16,545 nucleotides of DNA from Chloroflexota bacterium. GTDB taxonomy: Bacteria > Chloroflexota > Anaerolineae > B4-G1. A program made the translations under genes and the position numbers. The notes beneath the pieces were generated by a model. It was given only the letters and a program-made list of their open reading frames with translations. It ran no database searches and had not been told where the DNA came from. The stretch is from NCBI GenBank assembly GCA_011046405.1, contig DSAR01000199.1, positions 1 to 16,545 on the forward strand, written 5' to 3'. This document shows positions 6,485 to 14,500 of the stretch, in pieces. The first letter of the stretch is position 1, and each line of letters begins with the position of its first letter.

Positions 6485-8251
6485 ATGCCTATACACAAGA
6501 TCTCCAAGGGGCGTTTTCAAGTCGACTGGGTAATAAGCAACCTGCGCTGGCTGCTTTTGGTCAGCGTAGCGCTGGTCAGTTTCGTCAACGCCCTCATTGT
6601 GTATGGCGAATCTCTCTCCGTCTTAGATCTTTTACCTCAGATAATTCTTCTAATTTTCGCGGCCCTGTACAATCTAGGCGTCATGTTGACCTTGACCAAC
6701 GTCACGTTGCGGCGCTTTGTCCCCATATTGACGCTATTGATCGATACATTCCTCACGATCTGTTTTGTCCTTCTATCCGGCGGCCTGTCGAGCCCACTGT
6801 TATTCTTCGGGCTCTTTCCCATTTTGACTGCGGCGCTGCGGTTCCCCTGGTGGGCAGGTCTGCTCGTCTCTTTATTCATCACCGTTGGTTGCGGTGGAAT
6901 AGGATACGTTTTAGAATCACCGGGAAAATCGTGGATCAGTCTGATTCCCTTTGCCATCAGTTCGCTCGTCCTCGTCATGTCCGCGTTGATCAGTGGCCTG
7001 GTGGGCAACAATATCAAGGAGATTATCGCCCAAGCGCGTCGACAGGAGGAAGAAGCTGAGTTTCGCAAGTTGCGCGCTGCCCAGGAGCATTCACGCGTAA
7101 TTTTCGAACTGGCGAGCACCCTCAGCGCGACGTTGAATTACAATCGCGTGCTAGAAGCTGTGCTGGAAGTAGGAGAGGCAGGGATGCGGGAATTGGGACA
7201 GCCCAACCAAGTGCACGCCAGCCTGGTGATGCTCTTTGGACAGAAAGACCTGGAAATCGTCGCATCTCGCCATTTACCACATCGCGACCGGAACACGACC
7301 TTCGAGGGCAAATGCGGCGCTTTGGCCAAGGCGATGACGACGGCCGAGGTGGTATTGATCGATAAACCCGCGCAAGATCCTGAACTGGGCCAATTGATCG
7401 TGATGCACAGTTGCAAACAAGCCATTATCGTGCCACTGCGGGCCGGATTTGAGAATTTTGGGGCTGTGGTTTTCGGAAGCTCAAAGTCCAATACCTATAC
7501 CGATGATTTGCAGGAGATGCTCATCGCCATTTGTAATCAAGCCATCGTCGCCCTCCAGAACGCTCAATTGTACCAGAGCCTGATGGAAGAGAAAGAACGA
7601 ATCGTGGATGTGGAGGAGGATGCGCGCAAGAAATTGGCCCGGGATCTCCACGACGGCCCAACACAGAGCATTGCCGCTATCGCTATGCGCCTGAACTATA
7701 TCCGGATGTTGTTGGATCGGGATGGAAACGTCGGCGAAGCGTTGGATGAGGTTTCTAAGATCGAGGATCTGGCACGCCGGACGACCAAGGAAATCCGTCA
7801 CATGCTTTTCACGCTTCGGCCGCTGATTCTCGAAACTCAAGGGTTGAGAGCAGCACTAGAGCAATACATTAGCAAGTTGGCCGAGACGTCTCCTCACCCA
7901 CCCATTCATTTGCAAGCCGCACCACAAGTGGATAAGGTCCTGGAGCAGAATGCTCAAGGGGTAATTTTCTACATCATCGAGGAAGCCATTGGCAATGCCC
8001 GCAAGCACGCCAAGGCGGACAACATCTGGGTGCGTCTCGGCGTTCGAGACAACGTCTTCGTCGCAGAGGTCGAAGACGATGGCGCGGGTTTTGACGTCGA
8101 CGCGGTACAAACCCGTTACGACGAGCGAAGCAGCCTGGGGATGATCAACATGCACGAACGGGCTGAGCTGGTCAACGGCTCGTTGAAAATCTCCTCCGCT
8201 ATCGGTGAAGGTACGCGAATCACGCTGACGGCGCCATTACCGGGCCGGTAA
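6485..8251 (+). CDS. Membrane-bound HisKA_3 sensor histidine kinase with GAF domain
   Basis: A 588-residue kinase from ATG 6485. A TTG at 6464 would add seven residues, but it lies inside repeat B and has no ribosome binding site. Residues about 19-175 contain five to six hydrophobic helices with little outside the membrane. A linker coiled segment (ARRQEEEAEFRKLRAAQEH) leads to a GAF-type sensor at about 203-361. The H-box LARDLHDGPTQSIAA places the phosphorylated His at 389, as in NarX/DegS/LiaS/ComP-type kinases. The ATPase domain follows, with EEAIGNARKHA (499-509), DDGAGFD (531-537) and SLGMINMHERA. It should autophosphorylate and pass phosphate to a LuxR-type response regulator, but none lies in this window. 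The next gene starts right at its stop codon, implying coupled expression. The signal is unknown; a membrane-embedded sensor would suit a lipophilic or envelope cue. Confidence 0.93.
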   Translation: MPIHKISKGRFQVDWVISNLRWLLLVSVALVSFVNALIVYGESLSVLDLLPQIILLIFAALYNLGVMLTLTNVTLRRFVPILTLLIDTFLTICFVLLSGGLSSPLLFFGLFPILTAALRFPWWAGLLVSLFITVGCGGIGYVLESPGKSWISLIPFAISSLVLVMSALISGLVGNNIKEIIAQARRQEEEAEFRKLRAAQEHSRVIFELASTLSATLNYNRVLEAVLEVGEAGMRELGQPNQVHASLVMLFGQKDLEIVASRHLPHRDRNTTFEGKCGALAKAMTTAEVVLIDKPAQDPELGQLIVMHSCKQAIIVPLRAGFENFGAVVFGSSKSNTYTDDLQEMLIAICNQAIVALQNAQLYQSLMEEKERIVDVEEDARKKLARDLHDGPTQSIAAIAMRLNYIRMLLDRDGNVGEALDEVSKIEDLARRTTKEIRHMLFTLRPLILETQGLRAALEQYISKLAETSPHPPIHLQAAPQVDKVLEQNAQGVIFYIIEEAIGNARKHAKADNIWVRLGVRDNVFVAEVEDDGAGFDVDAVQTRYDERSSLGMINMHERAELVNGSLKISSAIGEGTRITLTAPLPGR

Positions 8252-9100
8252 ATGCTAGACGTCGTGTTGGATCTCTTTGGACAAGAAGCCTGGCTGTACC
8301 TGGCTGGGTCTTTGCTCCTGGCCGTTATTGGGTCGAATGTAGCCTGGCTTTTCCGAAAGCCCCGTTTGGGGGCGCTGGGCGAGATGGTCGCCCGCTTTGC
8401 CGTTACCCCTTTTGCCGCCTATCTGTTTCAACTCCTTCGTTTGTTTTATTACCTCGGTGTGCCTTTCGCCGCGCTTTTCTGGGGCCAGGATGCCGTCGTT
8501 GCTCGCATACTGGGCCTACAACCGTTGATCATTCCGCTGAGCGGTGAGCGTCATCTGTGGAACAGCGTTTCGGCTAACTGGCTCGGTTGGGTGCGCGACG
8601 CTGGATGGCTGGCGGCGATGGGCGTGGTGGGACTGGCAGGACTGGCGCTAGTGGGGTACTCTTATCGCCGGGCGTTGGCAGCGACCGGTCTCAAAGAAGA
8701 GGCTATTAACGTCATCGGGCTGGATCGTTCGGCCAGTGAATTATTGTTCGAGGCGGCCTACCACGAGGTTCACTGGGCGTTCTATCGCAATGCGCCGGTG
8801 CTTTGGCTCCAGCGTTACGTGAGCGAGGGAATGTATTGGGGCGTGTGGCTGGGATTGGTGCTCGTGGCATTTGAGGCAGCGCTCAATCCTTTCTGGCGAC
8901 AGGGGATAGCGGATCGCTCCAAAGCCCCAATGCTTCTGATGCGTGGTGGGTGGGCGCTCGTCAGCGCCGTCTTTTTCCTGGTCACGCAGAATCTGTGCTT
9001 GGCGATCGTTCTCCATTGGGGCGTATCGTGGGGCTGGACAGCCTTGATGCGACAATGCTTCTCGAGCCGGACCCCGGAACCTGACCGGTCAACGATTTGA
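8252..9100 (+). CDS. Polytopic membrane protein, weakly CPBP-like
   Basis: The ATG directly follows the TAA of the kinase gene with no gap, so it is probably translated by coupling. The 282-residue product has about six hydrophobic segments (around 13-32, 48-77, 118-136, 192-212, 233-252 and near 255-265). The segment EVHWAFYR at 172-179 and the late HWGVSW (His 255) loosely recall the ExxxxR and His motifs of CPBP (CAAX-type) intramembrane proteases. However, the usual adjacent Glu-Glu is not present, so I do not assign protease activity. It might be a membrane partner or auxiliary of the sensor kinase. The Arg/Pro-rich last dozen residues are likely disordered. The family is not recognised with certainty. 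Confidence 0.8.
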   Translation: MLDVVLDLFGQEAWLYLAGSLLLAVIGSNVAWLFRKPRLGALGEMVARFAVTPFAAYLFQLLRLFYYLGVPFAALFWGQDAVVARILGLQPLIIPLSGERHLWNSVSANWLGWVRDAGWLAAMGVVGLAGLALVGYSYRRALAATGLKEEAINVIGLDRSASELLFEAAYHEVHWAFYRNAPVLWLQRYVSEGMYWGVWLGLVLVAFEAALNPFWRQGIADRSKAPMLLMRGGWALVSAVFFLVTQNLCLAIVLHWGVSWGWTALMRQCFSSRTPEPDRSTI

Positions 9101-9142
9101 ACGGTGCGCTTTTGAAACCTCCGACGTCTGGTTTACCTTTAA

Positions 9143-9251
9143 CTGAATGACGTATCATCTCAATAAGTAGGGGAAGATGGGGTGTTTGCGGGCGGCAAAG
9201 CCGCCCGCAAACACCCCATCCCCCGGTTTATTGAGATGATACCTGAATGAC
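9143..9251. mobile_element. MITE-like palindromic element with 9-bp target duplications
   Basis: The element proper runs 9152-9242 and is flanked on both sides by CTGAATGAC (9143-9151, 9243-9251), a clear target-site duplication. Its ends are GTATCATCTCAATAA and the exact reverse complement TTATTGAGATGATAC. The centre is an 18-bp perfect stem, 9179-9196 with 9200-9217, around a 3-base loop. The ends match the element at 5888-5997 but the centre does not, so the family has conserved ends and variable palindromic cores. It encodes nothing. Confidence 0.85.
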
Positions 9252-9258
9252 ACTGAAT

Positions 9259-9280
9259 GCTGTATAACGTGCTGTATAAC
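9259..9280. repeat. short tandem repeat GCTGTATAAC
   Basis: GCTGTATAAC occurs at 9259-9268 and again at 9271-9280, a 12-base period. It lies between the MITE-like element and the terminator at 9308. No role is evident. Confidence 0.5.
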
Positions 9281-9307
9281 CTGGATACAGACACACGTTC
9301 CAGGAAA

Positions 9308-9350
9308 CCCAAAGCGCGCCTATATACCGGGGCGCGCTTTGGGCTTTCTG
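9308..9350. terminator. bidirectional terminator between convergent genes
   Basis: Arms CCCAAAGCGCGCC (9308-9320) and GGCGCGCTTTGGG (9331-9343) form a perfect 13-bp stem with a 10-base loop. The plus strand continues with CTTTCTGG and the minus strand with TTTCCTGG, both short U-tracts. It separates the rightward kinase/membrane-protein genes from the leftward methyltransferase-sortase operon. Confidence 0.75.
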
Positions 9351-9374
9351 GACGTCAATCTGGGCTGTGGGAGC

Positions 9375-9593
9375 CTACGTGAGCAGCATAGACAACGTGA
9401 TCAACGCAGTCAGCATGATCAGCGCAATCAGGCCGATGCGTTTGAGATCGGCGATGACGTACTGATACTCTTCGGCCAGATTGATCGTGTCCTGGGATTT
9501 CGTGCTGGTGATCGGTTGAGCAGCTTCAGGACGGACCATCTGCGCTTCGGTAAGACGAACGGGCTTGTTGATGCGACGTGATTTCTTCGCCAT
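9375..9593 (-). CDS. Small C-terminally anchored membrane protein (72 aa)
   Basis: ATG at 9593 is preceded by GGGAG about 7 bases upstream within a purine-rich stretch. The product starts with a basic segment (MAKKSRRINKPVR), continues hydrophilic to about residue 52, and ends in one hydrophobic helix, IGLIALIMLTALITLSMLL, reaching the C-terminus. This suggests a tail-anchored protein with most of its chain in the cytoplasm. It follows the sortase gene by 43 bases and precedes the operon terminator. I do not know the family. Its constant partner may be the sortase or the cell-surface machinery, but that is inference from position only. Confidence 0.75.
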   Translation of the reverse strand: MAKKSRRINKPVRLTEAQMVRPEAAQPITSTKSQDTINLAEEYQYVIADLKRIGLIALIMLTALITLSMLLT

Positions 9594-9636
9594 AATTTTC
9601 TCCCTCTCTTCTCTCTATCTCTACTCTCTACTCTCT
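9594..9636 (-). other. purine-rich intercistronic spacer
   Basis: On the coding (minus) strand, nearly the whole 43-base spacer between the sortase stop and the 72-codon gene consists of A and G, in repeated GAGAGTA units, and ends in the ribosome binding site GGGAG. It offers several overlapping Shine-Dalgarno-like sites and may raise translation of the small membrane protein. Confidence 0.5.
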
Positions 9637-10611
9637 TCAGTTCGGTTTGAGTTCTGCAATCACGACAATGCGATGTGTGTTGATGCCATACGGATAACAC
9701 GAAATCAAGGTCAGCACGGGTTGAGACGTGGGATCCATCACGCTGACCTCGGTGGGTTTGACAATGCGTTTCTGCGTCACGACGTAGCGATAGACCTGGC
9801 GCTGGGTATGGACGAATATCTCATCCCCCAGATCAAGCTCGGGCAAATCGCGGAATATCTCGCCGAAGATATCGTTGTGGGCGGAGATGACACAATTCCC
9901 CCTTTCTCCGGGATTGACGCTGCCGACGTAGTGCCCGGCCCCCTCCTTGAGCGTCTCCCAGTCGTCGCCTTCCAGCACCGGCGCGTCCACGCCGATGGTG
10001 GGTATCTGGATGCGGATCGCCTGTTCTGGTCCTGGCGTGGGCATGGGCAAGGGCGTGATGGCATCCACCAAGTCCCGCAAGTGGGCGGGGATCTCTTCCG
10101 GTGCGGGGCCGCCGGGCGAATCGGGCGGGGTGTGACCGCCAGGCAAGAGCGCCACGCGAATAACCGGCGTAGCGGTGGGGGCTGGAGACGTGGGTATCTG
10201 CGCCCGTTGGGCGGCGCTCGATTCGGTGTTGATCTGGCGGACCGTGGTCAGGGCATCGAAAAGAACGAAGAGCAAGCCCAAGATCAGGACGATCTCGACG
10301 ACGAGGAGGCTTTTATCCCGCACCCAGTCCCACCGAATGGGACGGATTTCCCGCTGCTCCCGAGAATCGGCGTCATCTATGGAGTACGAGCGGTAGTGGG
10401 CGGTCGCCCCGAGCGCTTGATATTGTCGGTGATCGGATGATAGAGGGGGCGGCGATGGCATAACCGGCTTGGAAGCCAGGGGATCGAGATTGGACTCGAT
10501 GTCTTTACCCAATTGCCGCACCCGCTCCAGGCGCGCCTCGCGTTTGCGGACGCGCAAGATTTCTTCCAGTTCCTCGATGGATAGGTCGTCGACCGAGCGG
10601 CGGTCTTTCAT
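9637..10611 (-). CDS. Sortase (class D/E-like) with extended N-terminus
   Basis: The 324-residue product is a membrane-anchored cysteine transpeptidase. A charged cytoplasmic segment rich in Glu and Arg (about 5-35), a single membrane helix (about 101-121), a Pro/Thr/Ala-rich linker (about 140-195) and the sortase beta-barrel (197-320) follow in order. Catalytic residues are visible: His245 in SAHND, Cys305 in TLISCYP and Arg314 in THR. The TLxSC form differs slightly from the common TLxTC. Such enzymes join or cleave surface proteins at LPxTG-like signals outside the membrane. Its ATG overlaps the upstream methyltransferase stop as ATGA, so the two are translationally coupled. No LPxTG protein with a membrane tail is visible in the window, so the substrate is unknown and the enzyme may serve another role. 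Confidence 0.93.
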   Translation of the reverse strand: MKDRRSVDDLSIEELEEILRVRKREARLERVRQLGKDIESNLDPLASKPVMPSPPPLSSDHRQYQALGATAHYRSYSIDDADSREQREIRPIRWDWVRDKSLLVVEIVLILGLLFVLFDALTTVRQINTESSAAQRAQIPTSPAPTATPVIRVALLPGGHTPPDSPGGPAPEEIPAHLRDLVDAITPLPMPTPGPEQAIRIQIPTIGVDAPVLEGDDWETLKEGAGHYVGSVNPGERGNCVISAHNDIFGEIFRDLPELDLGDEIFVHTQRQVYRYVVTQKRIVKPTEVSVMDPTSQPVLTLISCYPYGINTHRIVVIAELKPN

Positions 10612-11423
10612 AAGCGCCTCACGACCTGACCAGCGTTCACTGTGGCCACGGCAAACACCTCCCGTTCAAAGAACCAACGGAAGGGCGGCCAGTTGAAAAG
10701 AACGTGGCGGGTGATTCGAAACAAGCCGTTTTCCTCCCGTCGTTGAGGCGGCGTGTCCAGCCACACGCGAGCGTGGAAACCTGCCTGTCGAAGCACCTGC
10801 CGCAGGCTCATCACGCTCTGTTCGTTGACGTGGACGCTCAGGTTAGCCGGGATAATGGCCCGGGGATCCTGGGGATATTGCTCTCCCTGCCCAATCAGCG
10901 TGCGCACCAGCCGGACGAGCGGGTAGGCGTACCGGTCGTACCAGACGTTGGGAGCGGTGTGGACGATGAGTTGGCCATCGGGGCACAACACCCGCCGGGC
11001 TTCGGCTAACGCCTGCTTCAGTTCCCAGGGATGCAGGTGTTCGACGATGTCAAACATCAGGATGCGATCGAAAAAATGGCTCGGGAACGGGAGCCGTTTG
11101 GCGTTGGCCTGGTAAACGTCCCCAAAATCGCGGGCCATTTGCAGCGCCGCCGGGGCGTAGTCGATTCCATAGGCCTGGGCCTTGATGTTCTTGCAATGGT
11201 GCAGGATCTCACCCCGTCCACAGCCCACGTCGAGCACGCGCATACCAGACGTGACATGGGCAATCTCGAAGGCCTGGTCCAACCGGCGCGAGAGGAGCAC
11301 GCCCTCACTGCTGATAAATTCCGTATATCCTTCGCATGCATTCAAGAAGTAGGTCTCGTCGTAACGCTCCGGGCGAACCGGTTCAAATTGATTGGTGTGT
11401 TGCGTGCTTGACGCTTGCGTCAT
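10608..11423 (-). CDS. Class I SAM-dependent methyltransferase
   Basis: I place the start at ATG 11423 because AAGGA lies 7 bases before it; a GTG at 11438 would add five residues. The 271-residue product shows motif I VLDVGCGRGE at 63-72, the acidic residue after strand 2 in GIDYA (Asp88), and FDIVEHLHP (124-132), as in the methyltransferase 11/UbiE-like superfamily. The C-terminal part (NGLFRITRHVLFNWPPFRWFF) is rich in aromatic residues and may bind a lipid or glycan acceptor. It uses S-adenosylmethionine; the acceptor cannot be told from the sequence. It is first in an operon with a sortase, joined by a 4-base ATGA overlap, which hints at a role at the cell envelope. Confidence 0.92.
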   Translation of the reverse strand: MTQASSTQHTNQFEPVRPERYDETYFLNACEGYTEFISSEGVLLSRRLDQAFEIAHVTSGMRVLDVGCGRGEILHHCKNIKAQAYGIDYAPAALQMARDFGDVYQANAKRLPFPSHFFDRILMFDIVEHLHPWELKQALAEARRVLCPDGQLIVHTAPNVWYDRYAYPLVRLVRTLIGQGEQYPQDPRAIIPANLSVHVNEQSVMSLRQVLRQAGFHARVWLDTPPQRREENGLFRITRHVLFNWPPFRWFFEREVFAVATVNAGQVVRRL

Positions 11424-11474
11424 TCCCTTATCCTTCACTTTACCCCGGCATGACCGGTCACTTCATCCAGAGGC

Positions 11475-11503
11475 ATTATAATCTAGCAGTCAAGCGTCGT
11501 CAA
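11475..11503 (-). promoter_or_regulatory. promoter of the methyltransferase-sortase operon
   Basis: On the minus strand TTGACG (11503-11498) and TATAAT (11480-11475) are separated by exactly 17 bases. The predicted start is near 11468, giving a leader of about 45 bases. Confidence 0.85.
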
Positions 11504-11515
11504 GCTCTCTGTTGA

Positions 11516-11551
11516 AAAGCAAAAAGCCGCCGGGGCATACACCCCGGCGGC
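11516..11551 (-). terminator. terminator of the subtilase gene
   Basis: The GC-rich arms GCCGCCGGGG (11526-11535) and CCCCGGCGGC (11542-11551) form a 10-bp stem with a 6-base loop. On the minus strand it is followed by TTTTTGCTTTT. It lies 40 bases after the stop codon of the subtilase gene. Confidence 0.9.
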
Positions 11552-11591
11552 CTCTTTCGTTATCCGTTCAGGAACGTGAGCCTGTCAGGAA

Positions 11592-14500
11592 CTAGCCGCC
11601 AGCGTTCCGCATGACGAGCGGTAGGTAGATCATGTATTCTTCCACTGCATGCTCGAAGACGAGAACGACGTCGTCAAGCTGGGTATCAGCGTGCTCTACC
11701 CATAGACTCTCGGTGATGACGTCCGTCTCCCAATCCCCTTCAAGGATGCTGAAGGTCTTGGTGAGCACGTATGTCCACTCGCTTGGCATATTGTAGACCC
11801 TTAGCGTCAAGCTGCCGTCGTCGGTGAAGACGCCGCTCGGGGGCATCAAGGTACCATCTAGAGGAAGCAGGAGTGTACCACCTGGCAGTGCAGCTAACTC
11901 GTAATCTACCAGTTCAAACGACTCGCTCCACTCTTCCGTCAGCGTGAAGGTGATGTTGTCAGAGTAATCGATCTTGACCGTGTCTACAATCGTGACGGTA
12001 TCTTCCGGGACAACGGTATAGGGGCTTTGAGCGGGTCCATACACTTCATCGTTGATCAAGACAGCCTTAGCCCAGTTTGGTACTGGCCCTTGCACGGTGG
12101 AGACAGCATCCGTGCTCGCTTCCTTGCTGCCAGGATTATCGGTCGTATGTACGACTGTGTTGGTAATGGTATCACCGATCTCCAGGTCAGCATCGACGTG
12201 CGCCTTATAGGTAATCACGACGGGGTTGAAAGAATAGTCGAAGCAAACCATCAGACCATCCGTGATCACCCCAGAGGGGTCACCGTATACCAGTTCGTTC
12301 CCCAGCGTGCCGTCTTTATTCTCCAACCCGACGGTGGCCGAGTCTGGATAGCCGGTGAAGTTATCGTAAGCGAAGACGAACTCGTAGTACCCGGGCCGAT
12401 TGTCGATCGTGCTGTAGATAACCGCCTGGAAGTCGTAACGATTGTCGCCGCCGCCAGCCGGCTCCACCCCGTCGTACTCGATGATCGATATATCGGCGCC
12501 AGCGGTAGCCAACGTGACGCCACGTAGATCTTGTGCATTATAAACGATCCGCATATCGTTCCACAGGATCGCCAGCAGGTCGTTCGGATCGGCCGGATCG
12601 GGCAGGCTGGTGTTGACCTCTGGATCGTCTCCTAAATCGCCTTCGAAGAAGACGAGGCCATCGTCGGTAAAGTTAAGCCCTTGCCTTGTACCACCGAAGA
12701 ACTGGATCGGGTTCTGACCAGCGAAAGCTGACCACACACCTTCACCAGAAATCCCCTCATCAGGCATAAGGCCATATCCTGCGAGATCGACGTACCCACC
12801 GAAACCGGTGTCACACCATGAATCTTCGATACTGGTGCTCATCTCGTAGAAACCTTTGCCAACCATCGTGCCGGACCATGTGAGCTCATTCCCCACGACG
12901 TTGATCGTGCCCGCCGTGGCGGTTGCTGAACCTTCCACGTAGGTCAATTCAGCAGGAAGCGTATCGGTGATGTAGTACATCACGTCCTGACCGGTGACGT
13001 TCGGCTGGATGGTGATTTGGTAAGTCGCGATTCCATCAGCCCACACGGGTGAGATAGCCTCTTTGCTCACGTCATCGGCATAGCGCAGGATGTCCACTGG
13101 GACGGTGCCAACGTTGCCTGGATTGTCACCATCGGTGCCAATGGTCAAGGCACCATACCAGATATCGCCCGCTTCCATCGTCGGGATGTCCCAGAAGACG
13201 CGCAGGTCGAACTCGTCGCCCTCCGGCACGGCATCCGGCCCGGTGACTTCCATGTTTTCGGCATCATCGTCGAGAACGGCTGTCGCCAGCACAATCTCGT
13301 CCGGTTGGGCGCCAGATCCTTGCCAGTTTTGCACCAGCACCCACCAGACACCTTCGGCGGGATCGGTCACACTACAGTACTCGTCCCAAGAGGGAGTCGT
13401 GCTCGCGCAGACTTCTGCGCTCGCTGTAGGTGTTTCGCCTGGTCCTACGAACAGATCCACGTCAGGCGCTTCGGAAGAGAGAACTTCGGCCACCAATCGC
13501 TTGCCATCCGCCCCTACGGTCATCGTGATGTAGAACGTGCCTGTCGGGACAGTAGCAAAGTCGTAAGGATTACCGTAGGTAGGATCCTCATATAGGGATT
13601 CAGTGGTCATATCGCCCCGGGTGAAACCGTAGTAGTTGATCGTCAGGTCGGTGATTTCCAAGGCCTGCAGGTCTTCCACCAGGTAAGAGCCCGCGTTACG
13701 GCGCGTTTCAATCTGCACCATTTGCGGCAACACGCCGGTGGAGGGCACCACGGCGACCGGGAAGTGAGCGTCGACAGGTTCCGTGTAGGCGGTAGTCGGT
13801 ATCAGCATAACACGCCCAAAGACCCATTCGTCATTGGGCAAACCGCGCACATCGGCCGAAACGGTGATCACCTGGGTGGCGTAGGCCGCCAACTCGAAGG
13901 TGGCGGGCTCGACGGTGAGCGTCATACCATCCGCTTCTTCGACAGAAGCGTTCCACGTCACAGCGTAATCCTTGGTGCTGGATAGAACGCGCGTCCATTC
14001 ACACTCTTGCAGGCATTGGCTATTGCCGAAGCTGGCCAGGTTCAACGTCTCTGGCTTGCCACCCTCGGCTGGGTCGGCGGCCTCAAAGTTGGCCGTTGTC
14101 TCGTCGAGCACAAAACCAACCTGCCCTGCTTTGCTCAGATCGATCCGCCCAGCTCCCATATCGAAGGGATCAGCTGCCGTCGTCTCATCTTCCTTCAACA
14201 GATCGGTCCAGGCCGTCATCATCAATGCCGATTGAACCTGGGCTGGTGTCCATCCAGGGTACAGCGCCCTGATGAGAGCAGCTGCGCCTGCCGCGTGGGG
14301 ACTGGCCATTGACGTACCGCTCATTGATTGGTATTCAACGCCGCTGATCGTCGCAGCAAAGACGTCCACGCCAGGCGCCGCGACGTCTGGCTTGATGATG
14401 CTGGAGGCCAACGTCGTGGCCTCATTCGGCCCGCGAGAGCTGAAACCGGCCATGATGTCGGCATAGCTATCATCTACCGCCAAAGTGGTGCCAGCGATGG

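Noticed and set aside
9152..9242. The strong hairpin as a transcription terminator for the membrane-protein gene
   Set aside because: No U-tract follows, and the conserved ends with 9-bp duplications explain it better as an inserted element; a separate terminator lies at 9308.
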